In this document: piece by piece, positions 1 to 8,848 of the stretch
How positions within the stretch are numbered: position 1 is the first letter of the stretch
How the letters are laid out: each line of letters begins with the position of its first letter
From: Hyphomonadaceae bacterium
Lineage (GTDB): Bacteria > Pseudomonadota > Alphaproteobacteria > Caulobacterales > Aquidulcibacteraceae
Length of the DNA: 64,000 nucleotides
Reading direction: 5' to 3'
NCBI GenBank assembly: GCA_022841905.1
Contig: JALHQO010000011.1
Coordinates: 1-64,000 of the forward strand
The notes under the pieces: model-generated
Told to the model about the DNA's origin: nothing
The model's input: the letters and a program-made list of their open reading frames with translations, nothing else
Databases searched by the model: none
Position numbers and translations under genes: made by a program

Positions 1-372
<372 letters not shown>

Positions 373-600
373 TTGACTTCTGACATCCTCGCGAGCCAGA
401 AAGCTCCGAGGCGCCGGTTAAAGCGTATGCGTTTAATGTAACGGGAACCGACGCACATTTCGAAACCTAGGCCGAAACCCAGATCTCAATCTGTAAGTCA
501 GTTATAGTTCCAGAAAACACACAACGTCAGCGTCGCTTTGGCTTGCGATTACTCGCTCGCCCGCAGCACGCCGCCGCCTGCGTTTCCCTTCTCCAAAATC

Positions 601-615
601 ACAATGTCAAAGAGC
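601..615 (-). promoter_or_regulatory. rRNA leader boxA antitermination element
   Basis: The minus strand reads GCTCTTTGACATTGT, close to the bacterial boxA consensus (GCTCTTTAACA), inside the leader between the promoter and the 16S gene. BoxA RNA is bound by NusB/NusE to make rRNA transcription resistant to Rho. The call rests on motif and location. Confidence 0.75.
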
Positions 616-723
616 GCCGCTCAAAATAGCTCCCTTTAGGGGGAGTTTTTCTGTGCCCGCCCACGCAGAGCCGAAGCCCGTCGCGTGCGGGCCGAAACCG
701 TTGGGTCCCGGCGGAAGGCGCGG

Positions 724-752
724 TTTCTATGCGCGCCTCTTAGTCATGTCAA
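724..752 (-). promoter_or_regulatory. rRNA operon sigma70 promoter
   Basis: On the minus strand a perfect -35 TTGACA (747-752) is followed by exactly 17 bp and then TAGAAA (724-729) as the -10. The start point is expected near 717, giving a leader of about 345 nt before the 16S 5' end. Position and orientation fit the rrn promoter. A second promoter further upstream cannot be excluded. Confidence 0.82.
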
Positions 753-999
753 CGACCTTTTCGCGCAAATGACGCATTTCTCAGTAGTTCAAAAAAACTC
801 TGAAAAATCAGCGTGATTTTTGCTTGCTCAAGGCAGGCGCTGTCCGCGCCAGACGTTTGAGAGTCGCAACAATCTCAACCTATCGATTCCCCAACCAAGC
901 ATCAAGCCGGGCTGAGAGGTCCAAGGTTAAGTTTTCCACAGCACCGTTGCGCCGCGGGACCACGATAAGTGGCTAGTGTAGCGGCCATTTCAAGGCCGG

Positions 1000-1431
1000 T
1001 CAGTGGGTGGCGATATAGGCCTGCATCGCGGCCGCTTCCGCTTCCACTGCGGCGATCCGATGTTTCACTAGGTCGCCGATCGAGATGACGCCGATCAATC
1101 GCCCGCCATCGAGCACCGGCAAATGCCGAATGCGCCGATCCGTCATACGGCCAAGTCCTTCATCAACCGTTTCCGACGGGCCCGCTGTTATGACATCGCG
1201 CGTCATCACCGCGCTCACGCTCTCATTCAAGCATTTCACGCCGTTTTTCGCGATTTCACGCACAATATCGCGCTCGGAAAAAACGCCGGAGATGCCGCCA
1301 TCTTCAGCGATAACGACAAGCGCGCCGACCTTCTTTTCGTTGAGCGCGCGTGCAGCTTCTTCAAGCGTTGCATCGGCGCGCACCGTGTACACCACGCCGC
1401 CTTTGTCGCGCAGAACGTGAGCGATCAGCAT
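1000..1431 (-). CDS. CBS-domain-pair protein
   Basis: A 143-aa cytoplasmic protein made of two CBS motifs and little else. The first CBS covers about residues 10-65 (VGALVVI...GVFSERDIVR), the second about 75-130 (MTRDVITAGP...IRHLPVLDGGRLIGVISIGDLVK). Such stand-alone pairs bind adenosyl ligands (AMP, ATP, NADH) and act as regulatory modules; the partner cannot be read from sequence. The track ORF starts 19 codons further upstream, but MLIAHVLRDKG is the usual family N-terminus and follows a purine-rich stretch. It stands alone between the rRNA leader and a divergent gene. Confidence 0.85.
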   Translation of the reverse strand: MLIAHVLRDKGGVVYTVRADATLEEAARALNEKKVGALVVIAEDGGISGVFSERDIVREIAKNGVKCLNESVSAVMTRDVITAGPSETVDEGLGRMTDRRIRHLPVLDGGRLIGVISIGDLVKHRIAAVEAEAAAMQAYIATH

Positions 1432-1537
1432 AGACCCGTTCTCCCGTTGCTTTTGGGGGAGGATGCGCCGCCCTGCCCTGCGCTTCAAGCGCGAACACCC
1501 GTTTGGCCGCTCGCCTAAAGGCGGTTAGGCTTGGTGA

Positions 1538-2620
1538 ATGGCCGGCTACAAAGAACGCGTCACCAAAGATCTCGACCGCTGGATCGCGGCGGGCCATGTC
1601 GCGGCTGAGAAGCGCGCGGACATTTTAGGCTCGATCCCAGATGCGCGCAGGTTAGACGCGGCGACCGCGCTCGCTTGGGTCGGCGGCCTGCTGCTCGGCA
1701 TCGCCATCATCGCGTTCATCGGCGCTAACTGGGACGGCATGCCGAAAATCGCGCGGTTTGCAGTGTTAATCGCGGTTTTCGCTGCATGCGCCGGCGCTGG
1801 CGCGTGGGCCGCGCACAAGGCGCGTCCCATAGCCAGCAACATCTTGTTGATGATTGCGTCAGTCGTGTTCGCCGCCGCAATCGGCCTCACCGGACAGATA
1901 TTCGACATCGCCGGCGACCCAAAAGCGGCGGCTTATGCATCGGGGATCGCAGCACTGGCGCTGGCGCTCGCGGGACGTTCGACGGGTGCGGCGACAGTCG
2001 GCCTCGTCTTCATCGCCATTGGCGATTTCACCGATAGGCAATGGTTTTCCGGCGCTGAATCAGAAGCGCCGTGGATGCTATTCGCGGCGCCGCTCGGCGC
2101 ATTTCTCGCGCTGCGCTGGGGCTCGGCGCCGCTCGCGCACGTCGCGGCGCTGGCGATCATTTATTGCTTCGGCTGGTTCGCTGGCCGCATGGAAGCCGAC
2201 GCTGGCGTCTTCCTGTTTCTCGCACTTTTGCTCGGCGCCGCAGCTGCTGGCGCGCGTTGGCTTTACACGCAGGAGCGCACGTTTTCTGGCGTGTTTTACG
2301 GTTGGTTTACCGCGGGCGCGCTGCTGTTTTTCGCGATCGCCGGTTATCTGCCGTGGTTCGGCGACGAGAACAGCGCCAATGCAGGCCTCGCCCATCGCCT
2401 GGTTTGGCTGCTGGCTTCCGGCGGCGTGCTCGCGCTCGGCCGCTTCGATCGCCACGCGCTGGTGACGGCTGTCGGGGTGCTTAGCCTCATCGGCGGAGTG
2501 TGCGCGACATTGATGGATCTCGGCCTCGATCTGATGGCGGCGGCTGGCGTCTTTTTGCTGTGCGCGATCGCGGCGCTGGTCGCAGGGCTGGTGCTTCGGC
2601 GGAGCAAAACCCATGCTTAA
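1538..2620 (+). CDS. DUF2157 domain multi-pass membrane protein
   Basis: A 360-aa inner-membrane protein. The first ~50 residues are soluble and charged (the DUF2157 head). About ten hydrophobic helices follow, starting at ALAWVGGLLLGIAIIAFIG. Its last 8 bp overlap the next gene, which encodes a GDYXXLXY protein. These two families commonly travel together in proteobacteria, so a joint membrane role is likely, but no biochemical function is established. A short polar C-terminus (RRSKTHA) would face the cytoplasm. Confidence 0.85.
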   Translation: MAGYKERVTKDLDRWIAAGHVAAEKRADILGSIPDARRLDAATALAWVGGLLLGIAIIAFIGANWDGMPKIARFAVLIAVFAACAGAGAWAAHKARPIASNILLMIASVVFAAAIGLTGQIFDIAGDPKAAAYASGIAALALALAGRSTGAATVGLVFIAIGDFTDRQWFSGAESEAPWMLFAAPLGAFLALRWGSAPLAHVAALAIIYCFGWFAGRMEADAGVFLFLALLLGAAAAGARWLYTQERTFSGVFYGWFTAGALLFFAIAGYLPWFGDENSANAGLAHRLVWLLASGGVLALGRFDRHALVTAVGVLSLIGGVCATLMDLGLDLMAAAGVFLLCAIAALVAGLVLRRSKTHA

Positions 2621-3197
2621 TGCGCCTTTACGCATCCTCATCGTCGCCGCTCTGTGCATCGTTGGCCTCATCGCGCTCGTCATCAATGAAGGCGCGGCGC
2701 GTGAAAGCGGGACGGAAGCGCTGTTGCCAATGGAGGCGGTCGATCCGCGTTCTTTGCTGAGCGGGCATTATGTGATCGTCGCTCCGCAACAACGGATCGA
2801 GCCAACGGACGCCTGCCCTGCCGCTGCATTAGTAAGCGACCGCGTACTGCTCGCGCCGACGGGCCAAACCGTAGCCGACGCGCCGATTTATGGCCTTGCC
2901 GATCAAACCGCGACGCTGCCCGACGCCGTTTCGGTGCGCGGCAGCTACATCTGCAACCCGCCAACGCCGCCGCTGAATGACAGCCCAGGCGCGCCAGGCT
3001 GGATCATGTTCGATCTCGGTGTCGATCGCTTTCACATCAACCAAACCGACGCCGAACGCATCGAGCGCGTGCTGCGTGAGCAGAACGTAAACGAAGCAAC
3101 GCGCGCCTTCGCCATTGTCTCGATCGGCCGCGACGGGCGCGCGCGGCTCAAGGGCCTGATCATCGACGGCGAGCGGCTTGAGCTGACTTGGCTCTAA
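2613..3197 (+). CDS. GDYXXLXY-type membrane-anchored protein
   Basis: A 194-aa protein with one N-terminal membrane helix (about residues 5-25) and an extracytoplasmic domain. The family signature, normally L-x-x-GDYVxLxY, appears here as LLSGHYVIVAP with the Asp replaced by His. Cys pairs occur near residues 70 and 114. The start overlaps the end of the DUF2157 gene by 8 bp, so the two are translationally coupled. Function is unknown. The D-to-H change in the name-giving motif is unusual. Confidence 0.8.
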   Translation: MLNAPLRILIVAALCIVGLIALVINEGAARESGTEALLPMEAVDPRSLLSGHYVIVAPQQRIEPTDACPAAALVSDRVLLAPTGQTVADAPIYGLADQTATLPDAVSVRGSYICNPPTPPLNDSPGAPGWIMFDLGVDRFHINQTDAERIERVLREQNVNEATRAFAIVSIGRDGRARLKGLIIDGERLELTWL

Positions 3198-3371
3198 GCT
3201 CGGTGTCGGGTGTCGGCATGCCAGGTGTCATGGGGCTCTTCATCGACGCTTAAGCTTAACGCGCACGTTCCGCTCCAATCTGACACCGGACGCCCGACAA
3301 GCTGACTCCTGAGCGGTGGCACGGCCGTTGCTTTCTCGCTTCGCAGACGAATTTTTGCGGAGCACCCCAAC

Positions 3372-3731
3372 GTGCGCACGTTCATTCTTATCGGCGCAGT
3401 GCTGAGCTTCAGCACCGCCGCCTACGCCGACCCGATCCCGGGGACGAGCGATGTCGAGCGCGCGTTCGGCATGGGCTGGGACAATTTCGATCAACCGATC
3501 AACCCGTCCACACGCGATGAAAGCGGCAACCGCACCATCGTCAACGGACGCATGGAAATCGAAGGCTCGCTCTCGGGCGGGCTGATGGATGGCTACGCCA
3601 GCGGCTTCTCCGCGCAAGCCATCGGCAACCAACTGAACGTGGTTACACAGGGCAGCTACAACACGGTCATCGTGGACGCGACCCAAATCAACAACGGCGA
3701 CATCAGCGCCGATGCCGGCCGAGGAGATTGA
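3372..3731 (+). CDS. hfaA: Holdfast anchor protein HfaA
   Basis: A 119-aa secreted protein starting at GTG, with a signal peptide cut after about residue 19 (STAAYA|DP). The mature part is rich in Gly, Asn and Ser and contains AIGNQLNVVTQGSYNTVIVDATQIN, which resembles curlin-type beta repeats. In Caulobacter, HfaA forms with HfaD the surface complex that holds the polysaccharide holdfast on the pole or stalk. Size, order and the two following genes match the hfaABD operon. It ends 4 bp before the hfaB ATG chosen here. Confidence 0.88.
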   Translation: MRTFILIGAVLSFSTAAYADPIPGTSDVERAFGMGWDNFDQPINPSTRDESGNRTIVNGRMEIEGSLSGGLMDGYASGFSAQAIGNQLNVVTQGSYNTVIVDATQINNGDISADAGRGD

Positions 3732-3735
3732 TACA

Positions 3736-4719
3736 ATGCGTGCGCTGAAAAACATTGCCCTTGTTCTTGCCGCGACCACCGCGCTCACCGCGTGCGTCAC
3801 GCCTTATGCCGGCAATGACGGCATGTATGCGCTGCCGATCGGCGACGCGCCGGTGACGCCGAACCCGACCGCCTATACGCCAGCGCTCGATTGCTTGGCC
3901 GCGCACGCGCGCTCCAATCAGCTCACCGCGCCGCGCATCGCTGTCGGCCGCATTCTCGATTACACCGGCGCCGTTTCGGAAGAAGGCGGTCGCCGCATCA
4001 CGCAAGGCGCCTCGCTGATGGCAATGTCGGCTTTCAACAAAGCCGGCGCCCGCTTGGTCGAACGCTTCGATACCTCGGTCACCGAACTCGAGCTGCGCTA
4101 CGCCAACAACCGCCTGATCGGCCAAGAAGGCGACGAGAACGTCCGCCGCATCTATGCCGGCCAGATGCCAGGCTCCGACTTCTACTTCGTCGGCGGCATC
4201 ACCGAGCTGAACTACAACATCCGCTCGGCCGGCATCGACGTGCAAGGCGGCCACACCGACGCACGCGACGGCGTCGGCAACCTGGGCGCCCGCCTCTACG
4301 TCATGAACATCGCGCTCGATTTCCGCATCATCGACACGCGCACGCTCGAAGTTGTCGATGTGATCTCGTACCAAAAGCAGATCGTTGGCCGCGAAGTCCG
4401 CGCCGGCGTGTTCTCGTTCTTCGACGATACGATCATCGACATCGCTGCTGGCGAACGCGCGCTGGAGCCGGTGCAACTGGCGGTCCGTGCTGGCGTCGAA
4501 CGCGCTGTCGTCGAAGTGATGAGCCGCTTCTACAACGTCGCCGATAGCTCGGTGTGCCAAGCCGAACTGCAGGCGCAAGGCGATCCGATGGGCCCGGCGC
4601 AAACCGGCATTGCGTCGGTCAGCCCCGCCACCGTGGCGGTGCAACAAGCACAGCGCGACAGCACTGACGCCTGGCACGACCGCCGCGACAACAACATCGA
4701 CATTCGCGGCCGCTCGTAA
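3736..4719 (+). CDS. hfaB: Holdfast anchor outer-membrane lipoprotein HfaB (CsgG family)
   Basis: A 327-aa lipoprotein related to the curli secretion pore CsgG, required for export and stability of HfaA and HfaD. The chosen ATG gives a lipoprotein signal with lipobox LTAC (Cys near residue 18). The track ATG eight codons upstream would put charged residues before it. A GAGGAG Shine-Dalgarno sits about 10 nt before the chosen start. The CsgG core (RIAVGRILDYTGAV, SAFNKAGARLVERFD, then DFYFVGGITELNYN) spans about residues 55-260. The tail is polar. hfaD follows after 20 bp. Confidence 0.9.
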   Translation: MRALKNIALVLAATTALTACVTPYAGNDGMYALPIGDAPVTPNPTAYTPALDCLAAHARSNQLTAPRIAVGRILDYTGAVSEEGGRRITQGASLMAMSAFNKAGARLVERFDTSVTELELRYANNRLIGQEGDENVRRIYAGQMPGSDFYFVGGITELNYNIRSAGIDVQGGHTDARDGVGNLGARLYVMNIALDFRIIDTRTLEVVDVISYQKQIVGREVRAGVFSFFDDTIIDIAAGERALEPVQLAVRAGVERAVVEVMSRFYNVADSSVCQAELQAQGDPMGPAQTGIASVSPATVAVQQAQRDSTDAWHDRRDNNIDIRGRS

Positions 4720-4739
4720 GAGCGCCGCCGGAGACGCCC

Positions 4740-5942
4740 ATGAAGCGCGCCGCCCTTCTCGCCACCGCCGCCCTGCTGCTTGCGCCCTTGGCGCACGCGC
4801 AGTCGGTGGTGAACGACCAATATCAGCTCCGCGGCGTCACCTCGGAAACGACGGTTGAAGTCGGTCATGCCGGCGATGTCGGCGCGACGTCTGTGGCCAG
4901 CAGCAACGCGGTGAGTGGCGCCTACGATCAAACCAACGTGGAGATCGACAACACCCAGCACATGGATGGGGACACGCACGCCACCACTGACGCCACGGTT
5001 TGGCACGCTGACGGCGTGATCGCCGCCGCCTCAGCCGCCGTCGCCAATGGCGGCACGGCTGTCATGACCAATGGCGACCAGGATATCCGCTCACAGCAGC
5101 TCGCGCATGGCGACGCCAGCGCCGAAACACGTTTCGTCGGCGGCGATGCCAGCGATGCATCAATGTCTGCGTCCGCAAGCGGCAACGTGTTGGCGGCCTC
5201 GCAGGAAAACGGCCAAACGCGCGTGATCGCGGCGCAGGAAAGCACCGGCGACGTCAGCGCGACCATCGAAGCGGATCATTGCTGCGTCGCGGGTCAAGTG
5301 GTTTCCGGCGCGATCGCCAGCGCCAACAATCTGAGCGCAGGCGGCGACACCGCGACCATCCTCGCCGACGTTCAGCAAAGCGCCACCGGCGACTCCGTCA
5401 ACGCGCGCGTCGATCTTTATGCCGGCTACGCGACCGACGCGTCAGGCAACGCCACGGCCAACGGCAATGCCGCAACGATCGACAACGAGTGGGGCTACGT
5501 CAACGCACGCATCAATCAGGGCTCGACCACTGATGTGACTGCCGAAAGCTACGTCACGCTCGGCGGCGATTTCCTCGGCTTCGGTTCGGCTGGCGCGTAC
5601 GGCGTCGGCAACCAGGCAATCGTCTCGAACATCGGCTCCGATACCGTGATGGATGTCAGCCAGGCCAATGGCGGCGACATCTCCGCCAGCGCAGCGCTTG
5701 CGGGCGAAGGCGGCCAAACTGCGCTCGCCTCCTCCGCCGCCTACGGCAACAGCATCACAGGCTCGCTCTGCGCCTATTGCGACGACAACGTGCCGACGCT
5801 CAATGCGACGAGCGATCAGACCAATGACGGCAGCGTCCACGCCGATGCGACCGTGATTGCGCCACGTGCGGGCTTGGTGGGCGCCACGGCAACTGCCATT
5901 GGCAACGCCGCGACCTATCAAGTGCGCGGTCCAGGCGGCTAA
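4740..5942 (+). CDS. hfaD: Holdfast anchor protein HfaD
   Basis: A 400-aa exported adhesin-like protein with a signal peptide cut after about residue 20 (LAHAQ). The rest is a low-complexity beta-type sequence rich in Ala, Gly, Asn, Asp and Thr with repeated small blocks such as ASGNxxA and AxGNAAT. It has few Lys and a Cys pair near residue 180 and another near 343. Known HfaD is a large surface component of the holdfast anchor that needs HfaB for export. Identification rests on operon position, length and composition; sequence similarity in this family is low. Confidence 0.85.
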   Translation: MKRAALLATAALLLAPLAHAQSVVNDQYQLRGVTSETTVEVGHAGDVGATSVASSNAVSGAYDQTNVEIDNTQHMDGDTHATTDATVWHADGVIAAASAAVANGGTAVMTNGDQDIRSQQLAHGDASAETRFVGGDASDASMSASASGNVLAASQENGQTRVIAAQESTGDVSATIEADHCCVAGQVVSGAIASANNLSAGGDTATILADVQQSATGDSVNARVDLYAGYATDASGNATANGNAATIDNEWGYVNARINQGSTTDVTAESYVTLGGDFLGFGSAGAYGVGNQAIVSNIGSDTVMDVSQANGGDISASAALAGEGGQTALASSAAYGNSITGSLCAYCDDNVPTLNATSDQTNDGSVHADATVIAPRAGLVGATATAIGNAATYQVRGPGG

Positions 5943-5951
5943 CGCCAAGCC

Positions 5952-6770
5952 TCAGTCGTCGTCGAACTTCTGGTCCATTTCCACGGCAGGCGTCGTGCCT
6001 TCACAGCAAGGGCCGCCGATCGGACGCGCCGGGATGCCGGCAACGGTGCAACGCGGCGGCACGTCTTCGAGCACGACCGAGCCCGCCGCGATGCGCGCAT
6101 CTTCGCCGACTTCGATATTGCCCAACACTTTCGCGCCAGCGCCGATCAGCACGCCGCGGCGAATTTTCGGGTGCCGATCGCCGCCGGCTTTGCCGGTGCC
6201 GCCGAGCGTCACCGAATGCAGCATGGACACGTCGTCCTCCACGACCGCGGTTTCGCCGATGACGATGCCGTGCGCGTGATCGATAAACACGCCAGCGCCG
6301 ATCGTGGCGGCGGGATGAATGTCGACTGAAAACAGCTCGGAAACGCGGCTCTGCAAGTGATAAGCGAGGATTTCGCGATCTTGCGCCCACAGCCAATGCG
6401 CGATGCGATAGGCCTGCAAACCGCCATAGCCTTTGAAATAGAGGAACGGCTGTAAATACGTGCGGCACGCCGGATCGCGCTCACGCACCACGCGCATGTC
6501 ACGCAGCGCTGTCTTCGCCATCTCCGGATCGGCTGTGTAAGCCTCGCGGATCACTTCGCGCAATTGCAGCGCTGGCAGATCGCCGTGCCCAAGCTTTTGC
6601 GCCAAATGATACGAGAGCGCGTCCTCCACGCGATCGTGATGCAGGATCGAGGCGTGCAAGTAGGACGCGAGCAACGGCTCTTCCGCCGCCGCCTGCGCAG
6701 CCTCCACGCGCAATTGCGACCAGACGCCGCCTGACGCTTCGAACACGCGGGTGTTGTTGGCCTCGGTCAC
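5952..6770 (-). CDS. cysE: Serine O-acetyltransferase
   Basis: A 272-aa CysE: acetyl-CoA plus L-serine to O-acetylserine, the first step of cysteine synthesis. The N-terminal helical SATase domain (about residues 10-145) is followed by a left-handed beta-helix of hexapeptide repeats (DIHPAATIGAGVFIDHAHGIVIGETAVV), including the catalytic His-containing segment. The start is GTG; it overlaps the upstream Nudix stop codon as GTGA. The 3' end converges on hfaD with a 9-bp gap. The C-terminus is longer than in E. coli, with an acidic end (FDDD). Confidence 0.95.
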   Translation of the reverse strand: MTEANNTRVFEASGGVWSQLRVEAAQAAAEEPLLASYLHASILHHDRVEDALSYHLAQKLGHGDLPALQLREVIREAYTADPEMAKTALRDMRVVRERDPACRTYLQPFLYFKGYGGLQAYRIAHWLWAQDREILAYHLQSRVSELFSVDIHPAATIGAGVFIDHAHGIVIGETAVVEDDVSMLHSVTLGGTGKAGGDRHPKIRRGVLIGAGAKVLGNIEVGEDARIAAGSVVLEDVPPRCTVAGIPARPIGGPCCEGTTPAVEMDQKFDDD

Positions 6771-7387
6771 GTCGCCTCTCCCTGGCTGGGCCCCAGCATC
6801 GCCGCTGCGAGCGCTGCCGGCAATTGCCCCGTCACCGCCATGTGGTGGGCGCGCAGCACCGCGGCAACCGTCATCGCGTCACGAATGCGACCATCGGCGA
6901 CCCGCGACAGCACCTCGGCAAACGGCGCGCGGCGGCGCTTGAGCACCTCAGTGCCTTCGGGCTTGGGCTCGCCAGGCGTGAGATCGGTGGCAAGGTAGAG
7001 AATGGCCTGCTCGTCGGTGAGCGAATTGGAGAGATCCATTTCCAGAATGGGCAGATACGCGCGCGCCGACAGCCCGGTTTCTTCCTCCAGTTCACGGCGC
7101 GCACAATCGAGCGCGTCCTCCCCCGGTTCGGCGCCGCCTTCCGGCATTTCCCAGGAATAGCGTCCAAGTGGAAAGCGCCATTGGCCAACGAGATGCACGC
7201 AGCCCTCGTCATCGATCGGCAGCACGCCCACCGCCAAGCGGTGTACGCGCACGACGCCGTAGCTTCCTGGCTTGCCGTCGGGATGGATGACGGCATTGCT
7301 CTCGATCGCCAGCCACGCATTCTCGAACGGCCGCGTTATCTCCGTAACCGTCCAAGGGTTTTCGGCGTCGTCCCACGTATCCTGCAT
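6767..7387 (-). CDS. Nudix hydrolase (ADP-ribose pyrophosphatase-like)
   Basis: A 206-aa cytoplasmic Nudix protein. The full Nudix box GX5EX7REUXEEXGU is present as GGAEPGEDALDCARRELEEETGL near residue 95, preceded by a beta-rich segment with VGQWRFPLG typical of the ADP-ribose/NDP-sugar group. The track start lies 53 codons upstream in R/S-rich non-conserved sequence. ATG at 7387 (MQDTWDDAENPWTV) is preferred. The gene is coupled to cysE by a 4-bp overlap. Substrate is not determinable from sequence. Confidence 0.85.
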   Translation of the reverse strand: MQDTWDDAENPWTVTEITRPFENAWLAIESNAVIHPDGKPGSYGVVRVHRLAVGVLPIDDEGCVHLVGQWRFPLGRYSWEMPEGGAEPGEDALDCARRELEEETGLSARAYLPILEMDLSNSLTDEQAILYLATDLTPGEPKPEGTEVLKRRRAPFAEVLSRVADGRIRDAMTVAAVLRAHHMAVTGQLPAALAAAMLGPSQGEAT

Positions 7388-7433
7388 GCAGCCACCTCTA
7401 GCGCTGGCGCGCGCTTGGCGCCATCTGGGGCGC

Positions 7434-8063
7434 ATGGTTCTTCCGCTCTCCGTCATCCCCCACGCGCCCCGCGAAGGCGAACCCGCCAACGCCATCAAGC
7501 AAAGCGCCGAGACGCTGGCGCTGCTCGCACAGCGCCGCTCCAGCAAGGTGATGCACCTCGCCGAGCCCGCGCCGACGAGCGCCGAACTCGACGCGCTGAT
7601 CGAACTCGCCGGGCGCGTGCCCGATCACGGCAAGCTCGGGCCCTGGCGTTTCGTTGTGTTTGAAGGCGAAGCGCGCGTGCGGGCTGGCGAGGCGCTGGCG
7701 CAGGTCATCGCAGGCGATGAAGGCGTCGATGAGGGCAGGCTGGCGCACACACGCGCCTTACTGCAGCGCGCGCCAGCGTGCGTGATGGTCGTCTCCTCAG
7801 CCTCGCCGCACAAGAAGGTGCCGGAGTGGGAGCAACAGCTCTCGTCGGGCGCCGCATGCTTTGCGTTGCTGCTCGCAGCGCATGCGATGGGCTATGGCGG
7901 TTGTTGGCTCACGGAATGGCCGGCTTACGATGCACGCGCACGCGCAGCACTTGGCCTCGCTGAACACGAGCGCATTGCCGGCATCGTTTATCTCGGCACG
8001 CCAACGGAAGGCGCGACCGAACGCGTGCGCGCCGACGTCAGCAGCCGCATTTCGCGCTTCTAA
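7434..8063 (+). CDS. Nitroreductase family protein (YdjA-like)
   Basis: A 209-aa FMN-dependent oxidoreductase of the small nitroreductase group. The FMN-phosphate motif RRSSKV occurs near residue 35, GRVPDHGKLGPWRFVVF near 58, and a Gly-rich AMGYGGCWLTEWPAY near 150 as in YdjA. Such enzymes work as NAD(P)H-dependent dimers; the natural substrate is unknown. The ORF is open for 54 more codons upstream, but that stretch is the antisense of the divergent Nudix gene, so ATG 7434 is chosen. Only 46 bp separate the two divergent starts. Confidence 0.82.
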   Translation: MVLPLSVIPHAPREGEPANAIKQSAETLALLAQRRSSKVMHLAEPAPTSAELDALIELAGRVPDHGKLGPWRFVVFEGEARVRAGEALAQVIAGDEGVDEGRLAHTRALLQRAPACVMVVSSASPHKKVPEWEQQLSSGAACFALLLAAHAMGYGGCWLTEWPAYDARARAALGLAEHERIAGIVYLGTPTEGATERVRADVSSRISRF

Positions 8064-8073
8064 GCCAAGCAAA

Positions 8074-8099
8074 AGGCCGCCGCATTGCTGCGACGGCCT
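8074..8099. terminator. Bidirectional hairpin terminator
   Basis: An 11-bp stem (aggccgccgca / tgcgacggcct, one mismatch) with a TTGC loop lies between convergent genes. It has four T on the plus side (gcttttcg) and four A on the other side, so it can end both the nitroreductase and the porin transcripts. Confidence 0.75.
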
Positions 8100-8122
8100 C
8101 CGCTTTTCGTTGTGGCGTGAAC

Positions 8123-8848
8123 TTAGAGTTCGCGGCCGATCGTGAACACGATACGCTCGTCATAGCTCGACGGGCCGTACGTGTAGTATTCGATGTCCGA
8201 GCCCTCATCGATGTCGGTGTCGTGATAGCGGAGATCGAGCGAGAAGCCGTGATAGGCGTAGGTGCCGCCGATGTTCCAGGTGTTGTAATCGCTGTCGTCG
8301 GTCACATCGACGCCGTCTTCGCCGTCAGCGTCTTCGATCGATTGATTGCCGTAAGCGGCGGTGAATTCGAGCGCTTCGCTCGCAGCGAACGTGCCGTTGA
8401 TTTCGAAATACGTGGCTTCACCGGTTTCGCCGTAATTTTCCGGCGAGTGATAAATGCCGCCGCCCAGTGAGAAACGCTCCGTCAACGGCATTTCGACCGC
8501 AGCGAGCAACTCATAATAATCGAACTCGGCGTCGTCATCGTCCGCGCCCGGATAGAAATAGCCGATCACACCGAGATCGAACTCGGCCATGCCGAGCGTG
8601 GGCGTGAAACCGGCATAAACGTCCAGCTCCATCCCGTCCGGGATGCTCGAACCCCAAACGCCAGCATAGAACTTGTCGTTCGACCAATCGAAGCCGCCCT
8701 GGATGGCGGGCTCACCGTCGCTCAGCGATACGCCGCGGAAGACATAGTCCGTGGTGAGGCTGATATTGGCCGACACTTCAGCATTCGCGGTGCCCGCGCC
8801 AGTAATCGACATGCCGGCGACAACGGCCGCTCCAACCAACTTCTTCAT
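8123..8848 (-). CDS. TorF-family putative outer-membrane porin
   Basis: A 241-aa exported beta-barrel protein. The signal peptide is cut after about residue 23 (GTANAE). The family N-terminus follows (VSANISLTTDYVFRGVSLSDGEPAIQGGFDW), then alternating Tyr/Asp-rich beta strands, ending in an aromatic-poor REL terminus. An acidic stretch (DADGEDGVDVTDDSD) is probably an external loop. It matches the conserved Gcw_chp/TorF family seen in many alpha- and gammaproteobacteria; transport specificity is unknown. A paralogue is transcribed divergently 333 bp away. Confidence 0.85.
   Translation of the reverse strand: MKKLVGAAVVAGMSITGAGTANAEVSANISLTTDYVFRGVSLSDGEPAIQGGFDWSNDKFYAGVWGSSIPDGMELDVYAGFTPTLGMAEFDLGVIGYFYPGADDDDAEFDYYELLAAVEMPLTERFSLGGGIYHSPENYGETGEATYFEINGTFAASEALEFTAAYGNQSIEDADGEDGVDVTDDSDYNTWNIGGTYAYHGFSLDLRYHDTDIDEGSDIEYYTYGPSSYDERIVFTIGREL

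Larger units (their letters stand above)
373..999. other. Intergenic region: rRNA leader, promoter and upstream DNA
   Basis: No coding gene is visible in these 627 bp. The part nearest the 16S gene (373 to about 717) is the transcribed rRNA leader with a boxA. The promoter lies at 724-752, and the AT-rich stretch at about 780-830 upstream of it could act as an UP element. The plus strand at about 629-650 shows a short hairpin, ctccc/gggag, followed by five T. In the rrn transcript this would only be a leader stem. Confidence 0.7.

Noticed and set aside
931-939. DnaA-box-like ttttccaca near the rRNA promoter and another ttgtccaca near 20593
   Set aside because: Single, imperfect matches without a cluster or AT-rich unwinding region; no origin features.
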